DNA of 64,000 bases from Mycobacterium sp. 852014-52450_SCH5900713 (lineage in GTDB: Bacteria; Actinomycetota; Actinomycetes; Mycobacteriales; Mycobacteriaceae): NCBI RefSeq assembly GCF_001667075.1, contig NZ_LZIL01000053.1, positions 205,296-269,295 of the forward strand. The letters run 5' to 3'. The position numbers were made by a program, and so were the translations under genes. Positions 17,292-25,209 of this stretch are shown here, one piece after another (the stretch's first letter is position 1; the number at the start of each line of letters is the position of its first letter). The notes under the pieces were generated by a model that did no database searches, had not been told where the DNA came from, and worked only from the letters and a program-made list of their open reading frames with translations.

Positions 17292-18484
17292 CTGGTGGTC
17301 CGTTCGACCCGCAGCACGGCGATGTCGTCGGTGAGCCCGCCCTGCGACTGGGCCAGCGCCTGGGCGCCGTCGATGAGCGCGTCGACGAACTCCAGTCCCG
17401 GCCGGTTCGCGTGCGAGCGGGCCAGCTCGAGCAGACCGTCCTCGCCGAGGCGCTGGGTGCCTTGTCCGGAATACCCCTCGAACAGGCCGTCGGTCAGCAG
17501 CAGCAGGCCGTGGCCCGCGGGAAAGTCCATCTCATGGCGCGGCCAGTCGTCGTCGGCGCGCAGGCCCAGCGCCGGACCTCCCGGCGGCTCCACCCATTCG
17601 ACCGTTCCGTCGCGCTGCAACAGCATCCCGGGGTGACCGGCCCGGATGACGGTGATGAGTTGGCTGTCGGCCGGGATCTCCAGACTGAGCACGGTCGCGA
17701 AAACGCCTGTGCCCGTGCGCTCGGAGTGCAGCACCCGCTCGAGCTGCCGCATCAGCTCCACCCCGTGCACGCCGGCGAAGGTGAGCGCGCGAAAGGCGAT
17801 GCGCAGCGCCGCGCCCAGGGCGGCCTCGTGCGGCCCGTGCCCAGCGACGTCGCCGATCAGGACGTGAACGACCCGGTCGGGCGTCTGGACCACGTCGTAG
17901 AAGTCGCCGCACAGCAGCGCGTCCTCGCGGCTCGGCCGGTACCGCGCGACGATGTCTACGCCCGGGTTGTCCAGTAGCAGCGGGGAGGGCAGCAGGCCGC
18001 GCTCCAGCAGGGCGTTCTCCCGGGCCCGCAGCTGGGTCGCGTGCAGGTCGGCGGCGATCAGCTCGGCGCGCTTGCGCTCGATCGCGTACAGCAGTGCGCG
18101 CCGCAGCATCTCGGGCTCGACCCGGCCCTTCACCAGGTAGTCCTGGGCACCGGCGGCGACCGCCGAGGCGCCGAAGTACTCGTCGTTCAGCCCGGTCAGC
18201 ACGACGATGGGAACGGTGGCGTCGCGCTTGGCGATGCGGTCCAGCGCGTCCATGCCGTTGGCGTCGGGCAGGTGTAGGTCCAGCAGCACGCAGTCGGGCC
18301 GGGCGGAGGCGAGTTCGCGCTCGGCGTGGGCCATCGACTGCGCCCACACCACCCGGATATCGGCGACCGCATCGGCGATCAGGTCTTCCACCAGCACCGC
18401 GTCGGCGCGGTCGTCCTCGACCAATAGCAACGAGAACGACTGCCAGTTCGCCGGCGGGGTCACTGGAGCGCGCACGGGCATCAT
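17288..18484 (-). CDS. Receiver domain fused to SpoIIE/RsbU-type PP2C phosphatase
   Basis: A 398-residue cytoplasmic protein. Residues ~15-135 form a receiver with phospho-acceptor D69 (CVLLDLHLP). After a coiled linker (~135-165) comes a PPM phosphatase with the metal-binding motifs CGDFYDVV, IGDVAGHG, LLTDGLFE and GGLTDDIAVL, all intact. Family members dephosphorylate STAS anti-anti-sigma proteins in partner-switching systems. It is the first gene of the phosphatase / kinase / regulator operon, so its receiver is a likely target of the kinase. Two consecutive ATGs (18484 and 18481) are possible starts. Confidence 0.9.
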   Translation of the reverse strand: MMPVRAPVTPPANWQSFSLLLVEDDRADAVLVEDLIADAVADIRVVWAQSMAHAERELASARPDCVLLDLHLPDANGMDALDRIAKRDATVPIVVLTGLNDEYFGASAVAAGAQDYLVKGRVEPEMLRRALLYAIERKRAELIAADLHATQLRARENALLERGLLPSPLLLDNPGVDIVARYRPSREDALLCGDFYDVVQTPDRVVHVLIGDVAGHGPHEAALGAALRIAFRALTFAGVHGVELMRQLERVLHSERTGTGVFATVLSLEIPADSQLITVIRAGHPGMLLQRDGTVEWVEPPGGPALGLRADDDWPRHEMDFPAGHGLLLLTDGLFEGYSGQGTQRLGEDGLLELARSHANRPGLEFVDALIDGAQALAQSQGGLTDDIAVLRVERTTR

Positions 18485-18617
18485 TTCCCGGTCATCCGGG
18501 CGCGCACAGACGGCGCCAGGCCGTTCACTGAGACCCCCACGGTCAGACCCATTCGCACGACTCTACGTGTGGCCCCACCACCCCGAATGGCTGCCCTGAG
18601 AGATGCTAGCGTCGCGT

Positions 18618-19787
18618 TCAGCGCAGCAGCGCCCGCGACATGACAACGCGCTGAATCTGATTCGTGCCCTCGTAGATCTGGGTGATCTTGGCGTCGCGCA
18701 TCATCCGCTCGACCGGGAAGTCGACGGTGTAGCCGGCGCCGCCGAAGAGTTGCACCGCGTCGGTGGTCACCTCCATCGCGACGTCCGACGCCCAGCACTT
18801 GGACGCCGCGGAGATGAAGCCCAGGTTGGATTCGCCGCGTTCCGCGCGGGCGGCCGCGTGGTAGACCATCAGCCGGGCCGACTCCAGCTTCATGGCCATG
18901 TCGGCGAGCATGAACTGCACACCCTGGTTGTCGCTGACCGGGTTGCCGAACTGCTTGCGGTCCTTGGTGTAAGCGATGGCGGCGTCCAGCGCGCCCTGCG
19001 CGATGCCGACCGCCTGGGCGCCGATGGTGGGGCGGGTGTGGTCCAGCGTCGCCAGCGCGGTCTTGAAGCCGGTGCCCGGCTCACCGATGATCCGGTCGCC
19101 GGGGATGCGGCAGTTCTCGAAGTACAGCTCGGTGGTCGGGGAGCCCTTGATGCCGAGCTTCTTCTCTTTGGGCCCGACGGTGAACCCCTCGTCGTCGGCG
19201 TGCACCATGAACGAGGAGATGCCATTGGCGCCCTTGTCCGGGTCGGTGACCGCCATGACGGTGTACCAGCTCGACTTGCCGCCGTTGGTGATCCAGCACT
19301 TGGCGCCGTTGAGAATCCAGTCGTCGCCGTCGGCCTTGGCCCGCGTGCGCATCGAGGCCGCGTCGCTGCCGGCTTCCCGCTCGGAAAGCGCGTAGGACGC
19401 CATCGCGGTGCCGTCGGCGATGGACGGCAACACCTGCTTCTTCAGCTCGTCGGAGCCCCGCAGGATCAGCCCCATGGTGCCCAGCTTGTTCACCGCGGGG
19501 ATCAGCGAGGCCGAGGCGTCGACGCGGGCGACCTCCTCGATCACGATGCACGCCGCGACGGAATCCGCGCCCTGGCCGCCGTACTCCTCGGGGACGTGGA
19601 CCGCGTTGAAGCCGGACGCGTTGAGCGCCTGAAGCGCCTCGTCCGGGAAGCGCGAATTCTCGTCCACGTCGGCGGCGTGCGGCGCGATCTCCTTCTCCGC
19701 CAGCGCGCGGATCGCCGCCCTCAGCTCCTGGTGCTCCTCGGGCAACTGGAACAAATCGAACGACGGGTCTCCGGCCCAACCAGCCAT
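18618..19787 (-). CDS. fadE25: Acyl-CoA dehydrogenase FadE25
   Basis: A 389-residue FAD enzyme that oxidises acyl-CoA to enoyl-CoA. Family signatures are ASYALSEREAGSDAASM near 150, GAKCWITNGG for flavin binding and the catalytic glutamate in IYEGTNQIQR close to the C-terminus. It matches Rv3274c over its whole length in my recall. ATG 19787 has a strong AAGGAGG Shine-Dalgarno just upstream. purE lies 14 nt upstream on the same strand, as in M. tuberculosis, so purK-purE-fadE25 may be one transcript. Confidence 0.94.
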   Translation of the reverse strand: MAGWAGDPSFDLFQLPEEHQELRAAIRALAEKEIAPHAADVDENSRFPDEALQALNASGFNAVHVPEEYGGQGADSVAACIVIEEVARVDASASLIPAVNKLGTMGLILRGSDELKKQVLPSIADGTAMASYALSEREAGSDAASMRTRAKADGDDWILNGAKCWITNGGKSSWYTVMAVTDPDKGANGISSFMVHADDEGFTVGPKEKKLGIKGSPTTELYFENCRIPGDRIIGEPGTGFKTALATLDHTRPTIGAQAVGIAQGALDAAIAYTKDRKQFGNPVSDNQGVQFMLADMAMKLESARLMVYHAAARAERGESNLGFISAASKCWASDVAMEVTTDAVQLFGGAGYTVDFPVERMMRDAKITQIYEGTNQIQRVVMSRALLR

Positions 19788-19801
19788 CTCAAGCCTCCTT
19801 G

Positions 19802-20314
19802 CTACTCGCCGGTAACTTTACCGTGCAGCTGCTGCAGCGCCTCATCCTTGGCGCGCACGCTGTCGGCCAGCTGGCCTTGGAACTCGACGAGGCGGGCCCG
19901 CAGCGCCGGGTCGGACGAGCCGAGGATGCGCACCGCGAGCAGGCCCGCGTTGCGCGCGCCGCCGATCGAGACCGTGGCCACCGGGACGCCGGCAGGCATC
20001 TGCACGATCGACAGCAACGAGTCGAGGCCGTCCAGGCGCGCCAGCGGAACCGGCACCCCGATCACCGGCAGCGGCGTCGCGGACGCGACCATCCCGGGCA
20101 GGTGGGCGGCGCCGCCGGCGCCCGCGATGATCACCTCGATGCCGCGGTCGGCCGCGCCGCGCGCGTAGTCGAACATCGCCTGGGGCGTGCGATGCGCCGA
20201 GACCACCCGAACCTCGGCCGGCACGTCGAACTCGGCCAGCGCCGCCGCGGCGTCGGACATCACCGACCAGTCGCTGTCGCTGCCCATGATCACGCCAACG
20301 CGAGGCTCACTCAT
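19802..20314 (-). CDS. purE: N5-carboxyaminoimidazole ribonucleotide mutase
   Basis: A 170-residue class I PurE that converts N5-CAIR to CAIR in purine synthesis. Conserved active-site stretches are IMGSDSDWSVM at the N-terminus, VVSAHRTP with the catalytic His, and AGAGGAAHLPGM. It works with PurK, encoded directly upstream with an 8-nt overlap. Confidence 0.96.
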   Translation of the reverse strand: MSEPRVGVIMGSDSDWSVMSDAAAALAEFDVPAEVRVVSAHRTPQAMFDYARGAADRGIEVIIAGAGGAAHLPGMVASATPLPVIGVPVPLARLDGLDSLLSIVQMPAGVPVATVSIGGARNAGLLAVRILGSSDPALRARLVEFQGQLADSVRAKDEALQQLHGKVTGE

Positions 20315-21536
20315 GCGGATCCCATCCGTCCGTCCACTGCCCGTGCGACAACCAGTGTGCCGCCAACTCGGCGCGCGTCCGCAGCGCGGCCACCTCCGCC
20401 ATGTCGGTACCCAGAAAATTGACGTGGCCGACCTTGCGACCGGGCCGTTCCTCCTTGCCGTAGAGGTGCACCCGGGCGTCGGGCATCCGCGCGAACAGGT
20501 GGTGCAACCGCTCGTCGATCGTCATCGCGGGCCGCTCCGCGGCGCCGAGCACGTTGGCCATCACCGTCACCGGCGCGATGGCGTCGGTGTCGCCCAGCGG
20601 ATAGTCCAGCACCGCGCGGACGTGCTGTTCGAATTGACTGGTGCGCGCCCCGTCCATGGTCCAGTGCCCGGAGTTGTGCGGCCGCATCGCCAGCTCGTTG
20701 ACGAGCAGCTCCCCGTCGGTGGTCTCGAACAGCTCGACCGCGAACACCCCGACCACACCCAGCTCGGCGGCCAGGCGCAACGCCAGCTGCTGGGCGGCGG
20801 CCGCGACGCTATCGGGCAGCCCGGGGGCGGGCGCGATCACCTGCACGCAGATCCCGTCCTGTTGCACCGTCTCGACGACCGGCCACGCCGCGCCCTGGCC
20901 GAACGGTGAGCGCGCCACCAGCGCCGAAAGCTCGCGGCGCAGACTCACCTGCTCCTCGGCCATCACCGGCACCTCAGCCGCCAGGAAGTCGGCCGCGATC
21001 TCTCGGGCGTGCAGCGGGTCGCGTGCCATCCGCACCCCGCGCCCGTCGTAGCCACCGCGCACCGCTTTCACGACCACGGGGCCGGCGATGCGCCGCGCGA
21101 AGGCATCGAGTTCGTCGACGCTCCGGATTTCGGCGTAGGTGGGCACGGGAACGCCCAGCGACTCCAGCTTCCGGCGCATGACCAGCTTGTCCTGGGCGTG
21201 CACCAGCGCCTGCGGCGGCGGGGCGACGTTGACGCCCTCGGCGACCAGCTTGTCCAGCAGCTCGCCCGGCACATGCTCGTGATCGAACGTCAGGACATGG
21301 GCCCCGGCGGCGACCCGGCGCAGGTCTTCCAGCTCGGTGTGCGAACCGATCACGACGTCGGGGGTGACCTGCGCGGCCGGCTCGTCGGCGGCGGTCGCCA
21401 GCACCCGCAGCGTCTGCCCCAGGGCGATCGCGGCCTGATGGGTCATCCGGGCAAGCTGGCCGCCGCCGACCATGGCGACCAACGGCGCTACTGCGGGGGC
21501 GGCCCTGGGCGGGCGTGTACTCGGCACGGCCATCAT
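20307..21536 (-). CDS. purK: N5-carboxyaminoimidazole ribonucleotide synthase
   Basis: A 409-residue ATP-grasp enzyme that carboxylates AIR with bicarbonate and ATP, supplying PurE. Key patterns are MVGGGQLARMTHQAAIALG, VVKAVRGGYDGRGV in the ATP-grasp fold and LLVNELAMRPHNSGHWT for metal binding. The frame is open upstream to 21665, but ATG 21536 (MMAVPSTRPP, with a second ATG at 21533) fits the family start, and the extra stretch would run into the divergent gtrA promoter. It overlaps purE by 8 nt. Confidence 0.95.
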   Translation of the reverse strand: MMAVPSTRPPRAAPAVAPLVAMVGGGQLARMTHQAAIALGQTLRVLATAADEPAAQVTPDVVIGSHTELEDLRRVAAGAHVLTFDHEHVPGELLDKLVAEGVNVAPPPQALVHAQDKLVMRRKLESLGVPVPTYAEIRSVDELDAFARRIAGPVVVKAVRGGYDGRGVRMARDPLHAREIAADFLAAEVPVMAEEQVSLRRELSALVARSPFGQGAAWPVVETVQQDGICVQVIAPAPGLPDSVAAAAQQLALRLAAELGVVGVFAVELFETTDGELLVNELAMRPHNSGHWTMDGARTSQFEQHVRAVLDYPLGDTDAIAPVTVMANVLGAAERPAMTIDERLHHLFARMPDARVHLYGKEERPGRKVGHVNFLGTDMAEVAALRTRAELAAHWLSHGQWTDGWDPHE

Positions 21537-21633
21537 GGTGTCACGGCGCGGGCGGCGTGTTGACCGGCGGTGACACCGAATCGTTATGTACGATTTTGCG
21601 TCGATTTTGTGTCCGTCCGTACACTGACCACTT

Positions 21634-22293
21634 GTGCCCTTCGCCGACGCCGCAATCGAGCGCATGCCCGGGTTTATTCAGCCCTATTTGCTGCGCCACC
21701 ACGAGCTGATCAAATTCGCCATCGTCGGCGGCACCACGTTCGTGATCGACTCGGCGATTTTCTACACCCTGAAGCTGACAATTCTGGACTCCAAGCCGGT
21801 CACCGCGAAGGTCATCGCCGGCATCGTCGCGGTGATCGCCTCCTACGTGTTGAACCGCGAGTGGAGCTTCCGCGATCGCGGCGGCCGGGAACGGCACCAC
21901 GAGGCGCTGCTGTTCTTCGCCTTCAGCGGCGTGGGGGTGCTGCTGTCCATGGCGCCGCTGTGGTTCTCCAGCTACGTCCTGCAGCTGCGGGAGCCGATGG
22001 TCTCGCTGACCGTGGAAAACATCGCCGACTTCATCTCGGCCTACATCATCGGCAACCTGCTGCAGATGGCCTTCCGCTTCTGGGCGTTCCGGCGCTGGGT
22101 GTTTCCCGACGAGTTCGCGCGCAACCCCGACAAGGCACTGGAATCCGCCCTCACCGCCGGCGGCATCGCCGAGATGCTCGAGGACGAGATCGAGGGCGGG
22201 AACGTCACTCCGCTGCGCACCTGGCGCAACCGGGCCGGCCGGTGGGGTCAGCTGGGCGACTCCTCCGAACCCAGGGTGTCGAAGACTTCGTGA
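21634..22293 (+). CDS. GtrA-family membrane protein (Rv3277-like)
   Basis: A 219-residue protein with a four-helix GtrA/DPMS-type membrane domain: helices at about 25-45, 53-72, 90-112 and 128-150, with the family patterns FAIVGGTTFVIDSAIF and SYVLNREWSF. The C-terminal ~65 residues are a cytoplasmic tail. GtrA proteins are thought to help flip lipid-linked sugars or anchor glycosyltransferases; in mycobacteria the substrate is likely a polyprenyl-linked wall sugar (inference). The GTG start is 97 bp from the divergent purK. The last 46 nt overlap the convergent PH-domain gene. Confidence 0.85.
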   Translation: MPFADAAIERMPGFIQPYLLRHHELIKFAIVGGTTFVIDSAIFYTLKLTILDSKPVTAKVIAGIVAVIASYVLNREWSFRDRGGRERHHEALLFFAFSGVGVLLSMAPLWFSSYVLQLREPMVSLTVENIADFISAYIIGNLLQMAFRFWAFRRWVFPDEFARNPDKALESALTAGGIAEMLEDEIEGGNVTPLRTWRNRAGRWGQLGDSSEPRVSKTS

Positions 22294-22766
22294 TACAGCA
22301 GCGCGTGCACCTCGCGCAGGCGCGGAATGTCATAGAACTCCAACGGATCCTGTGACGCCGATTCGATAATCAGCGTCCCGGTGCGAAACATTCGCTCGGT
22401 GATCCGATCGCGGAATTCCACGCTGTTGATCCGTGCCAGGGGGATATCGATTCCGGTGCGGGTGAGCACCCCGTGCCGAAACATCACCCGCCGGTTCGTC
22501 ACAACGAAATGAGTGGTCAGCCAGCTCAGGAACGGCCACAGCGTCAGCCAGCCGACGATCACCAGCCAGATGCCCCAGATGACGCCATAGATGATGTTCT
22601 TGGCCAGCTGACCCCAATGCGTCGAGTTCAGGTATCCCGATCCGAACGCCGCCAGCGCGGTCGCCAGCAGCAGGGCCACGACGGGCCAGATCAACCGCTT
22701 CCAGTGCGGGTGGCGGTGGACGATAACCTGCTCGCCCGCGGCCAGGATGTTATCCGGGTAGCTCAT
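22248..22766 (-). CDS. Membrane protein with bacterial PH domain (Rv3278c-like)
   Basis: A 172-residue protein with two membrane helices (roughly 24-45 and 58-82) followed by a bacterial PH (bPH2) domain containing TNRRVMFRHGVLTRTGIDIP. It matches the position and type of Rv3278c. The function is unknown; such proteins may organise membrane complexes. ATG 22766 (MSYPDNIL) is preferred over an upstream ATG at 22799, which would almost touch birA. Its 3' end overlaps the gtrA end by 46 nt. Confidence 0.82.
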   Translation of the reverse strand: MSYPDNILAAGEQVIVHRHPHWKRLIWPVVALLLATALAAFGSGYLNSTHWGQLAKNIIYGVIWGIWLVIVGWLTLWPFLSWLTTHFVVTNRRVMFRHGVLTRTGIDIPLARINSVEFRDRITERMFRTGTLIIESASQDPLEFYDIPRLREVHALLYHEVFDTLGSEESPS

Positions 22767-22799
22767 GCCCGCCGACATTAGCCGCGCGGGGCCGGACAA

Positions 22800-23612
22800 C
22801 TAGCGCAAATGCACCACGTCGCCCGCCGAGACGACGACGGTCTCTCCCCCGGTGTCGATGCACAGCCTGCCCTGGTCGTCGACGGCGGTCGCGTCCCCGA
22901 CCACTTCCTTGCCGCCGGGCAGGTGGGCCCGCACCCGGTGGCCGATGGTCAGGCTGCGCGCCCGGTAGTCGGCCGCCAGCGCCCAGTCCGCCCCGCGCGC
23001 GGCGCGCCACGCCACGATCCGCCGGCCGAGCTCGGACAACAGCCCGCACACCAGCAGGGTGCGGTCGGGAGCCTGCACACCGAGGTCGAGCATCGAGGTG
23101 GCCCCCTCGATGCCGTCGGGCGCCTGAAACACGTTGAGTCCCAGACCGATCACCACCACCGGACGGGCCACCTCGGCGAGGATGCCGGCGAGCTTGCCCG
23201 GGGATTCGGGGGCGCCCGCCAGCACGTCGTTGGGCCACTTGAGCCCCACCGGAACCCCGCCGAGCAGCGGGGCCACCGTGTCGACCACCGCCACCCCGGT
23301 GGCCAGGGGCAACCAGCCCCAGCCGGCGGTCGGCACGTCGACGATGCTGACGCCGACCGACATCGTGATCTGGGTCCGCGGGGTGGCCGACCAGCTGCGG
23401 CCGTGTCGCCCGCGGCCCGCCGTCTGGTGCTCGGCGATCAGCACCGCCCCGGCCACGTCGGTCCCTGACGCCGCTCGCTCGAGCAGGTCGGCGTTCGTGG
23501 AGCCGGTCTGTTCGACGACGTCGAGTCGCCGCCAGCCCAGTCCGGTGCCGATCAGTTCGGCGCGCAGCGCGGCCTGGTCCAGCGGTGCCCTGAGCTGGTC
23601 TCGGTCTGTCAC
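22800..23612 (-). CDS. birA: Biotin--[acetyl-CoA carboxylase] ligase
   Basis: A 270-residue biotin protein ligase without the N-terminal DNA-binding domain of E. coli BirA, as is normal in mycobacteria. The biotin/ATP site is visible as EHQTAGRGRHGRSW and KWPNDV, and the C-terminal SH3-like domain follows. It biotinylates the carboxyl-carrier lysine of AccA proteins; the AccA3 gene is about 6 kb away. The frame is open far upstream inside the neighbouring gene, but GTG 23612 gives the family start MTDRDQLRAP and leaves a 17-nt gap to the flavoprotein. Confidence 0.94.
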   Translation of the reverse strand: MTDRDQLRAPLDQAALRAELIGTGLGWRRLDVVEQTGSTNADLLERAASGTDVAGAVLIAEHQTAGRGRHGRSWSATPRTQITMSVGVSIVDVPTAGWGWLPLATGVAVVDTVAPLLGGVPVGLKWPNDVLAGAPESPGKLAGILAEVARPVVVIGLGLNVFQAPDGIEGATSMLDLGVQAPDRTLLVCGLLSELGRRIVAWRAARGADWALAADYRARSLTIGHRVRAHLPGGKEVVGDATAVDDQGRLCIDTGGETVVVSAGDVVHLR

Positions 23613-23629
23613 CGGACCCAGCGTAGAAC

Positions 23630-25174
23630 TCAGCGGCGCCGGTGGCTCATGTCCAGGACGGCCAGGTGGCTGAACAGCATGCTGGTTCCGATCGGGTTGC
23701 CGCCGCCGGGATAGGCGGTGCCGCTGGGCGCGGCCATCGTGTTGCCGGCGGCGTACAAGCCGGGGATGGGCTTGCCGGAAGTGTCGAGCACGCGGGCGGC
23801 GGTGTCGGTGCGCAGGCCGCCCTTGGTGCCCAGATCCGAAATGCCGAAAGCCGCGGCGTGATATGGCGGGCGATCGATGGGCACCAGGGGCGAGGCGCCC
23901 CCCGAGAACGCACGGTCGAGAGCCTCGTCGCCCCTGCCGAAGTCCTCGTCGACGCCGGACGCGGCAAAACCGTTGAACCGGGCCACAGTTGCCGCCAGCT
24001 GCCGGCCCGGAACACCGATCTTGTCGGCCAGTTCCTCCAGGGTGTCCGCGGAGTGCCACAGGCCGGCGGCGACGTAGCGCTCCGTCTCGACGATGGAGAC
24101 GTTGGCCGCCTTCACCGGCGGCACCTCGCCGTCGGCGTCGTCGTAGATCATCCAGTACGGCAACGTGATTGACCCGTCCTGCAGCTGCGCGATGATCTCG
24201 CGGCCGGCCCGGTCGTATGCGCGGGACTCGTTGACGAACCGGTTGCCGTCCTGGTTCACGAAGATGCCACCGGTGAACCACAGCGCGAAGGCGGACCGGC
24301 CGTCCGGGTGGGTCATGCCCGGCGACCACCACGCCTGATCCAGCAGGTCGGTGTCAGCGCCCGCGGCGATGCCGGCCTGCAGCGCCAGCCCCCGGCTCCC
24401 CGGGCCGCCCATGGTGTCTCGGGCCGCGCCCGGTACCCCGTATCTGCGCCGCAGCTCCTCGTTGTTCTCGAAGCCGCCGGCGGCCAGCAGCACCCCCAGC
24501 CGGCTCCGGATCGCGCGGCGCTCACCGTCGCTCTCGACGATCGCGCCCGTCACCGCCCCTCCGGACATCACCAACTCGACCAGTGCGGTGTCACGCCGCA
24601 GCGAGGCCGTCGGATACTGCTCAATCGCCTTGAGGAACCGCGCGATCAGCGCGCGACCCCCGAGGTAGTAGTCGGCGGGCGGTTCCGCCCCGAGCCGGTC
24701 GGTGTCCAGCGGCCCGCGGATGACCTCCCGCAGTTCGGGGGCGGCGGCCACCTTCCAGGGCTTCGCGGCGATGTGGCGCTGGCCGTCCAGCCGCGCCTTC
24801 GGCGCTTTGCCGTAGTAGTCCGGCCAGGGCAACGGCACGAACTTCAGCAGGGGGTCGGCTTCCAGGTACTCGATCAGCCGGGCGCCGCCGCGGACATAGG
24901 TTTCCTGCAGTTCACGGGGGGTGCGGTCACCGACGACGGCGTGGTAGTAGGTGAGCGCGTCCTCGATGGTGTCGTCAACTCCGGCTCGCACCAGCACCGG
25001 GTTGCACGGGAACCAGACGCCGCCCCCACCGGAGTAGGCGGTGGTCCCGCCGAATTTCGACGTCGCCTCCACCAGCAACACGTCCAGGCCTTCGCGCGCC
25101 GCGGTGTAGGCACCGGTGACCCCGCCACCGCCCGATCCCGCGACCAGCACATCGCATTCGGTCGCCCAGTCCAT
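23630..25174 (-). CDS. FAD-binding dehydrogenase, 3-ketosteroid delta-1-dehydrogenase-like
   Basis: A 514-residue flavoprotein of the KstD/fumarate reductase superfamily. The dinucleotide-binding GSGGGGVTGAYTA is at residues 13-25, and the C-terminal flavin motif is YAAGNTMAAPSGTAYPGGGNPIG. The superfamily desaturates ring A of 3-ketosteroids or related ketones. Whether this one acts on steroids cannot be read from sequence. It lies 17 nt upstream of birA and is divergent from accD5 across only 35 bp. As I recall, M. tuberculosis has birA directly next to accD5, so this gene is an insertion or a loss there. Confidence 0.85.
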   Translation of the reverse strand: MDWATECDVLVAGSGGGGVTGAYTAAREGLDVLLVEATSKFGGTTAYSGGGGVWFPCNPVLVRAGVDDTIEDALTYYHAVVGDRTPRELQETYVRGGARLIEYLEADPLLKFVPLPWPDYYGKAPKARLDGQRHIAAKPWKVAAAPELREVIRGPLDTDRLGAEPPADYYLGGRALIARFLKAIEQYPTASLRRDTALVELVMSGGAVTGAIVESDGERRAIRSRLGVLLAAGGFENNEELRRRYGVPGAARDTMGGPGSRGLALQAGIAAGADTDLLDQAWWSPGMTHPDGRSAFALWFTGGIFVNQDGNRFVNESRAYDRAGREIIAQLQDGSITLPYWMIYDDADGEVPPVKAANVSIVETERYVAAGLWHSADTLEELADKIGVPGRQLAATVARFNGFAASGVDEDFGRGDEALDRAFSGGASPLVPIDRPPYHAAAFGISDLGTKGGLRTDTAARVLDTSGKPIPGLYAAGNTMAAPSGTAYPGGGNPIGTSMLFSHLAVLDMSHRRR

Positions 25175-25209
25175 CAGCGGAGACTAGCCCGCCGCTAAGC
25201 TCGGATCCC

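Noticed and set aside
22800..24332. A long open frame joining birA to upstream sequence
   Set aside because: The first ~240 codons lie inside the flavoprotein gene in another frame and have no similarity to BirA; GTG 23612 gives the normal ligase start.
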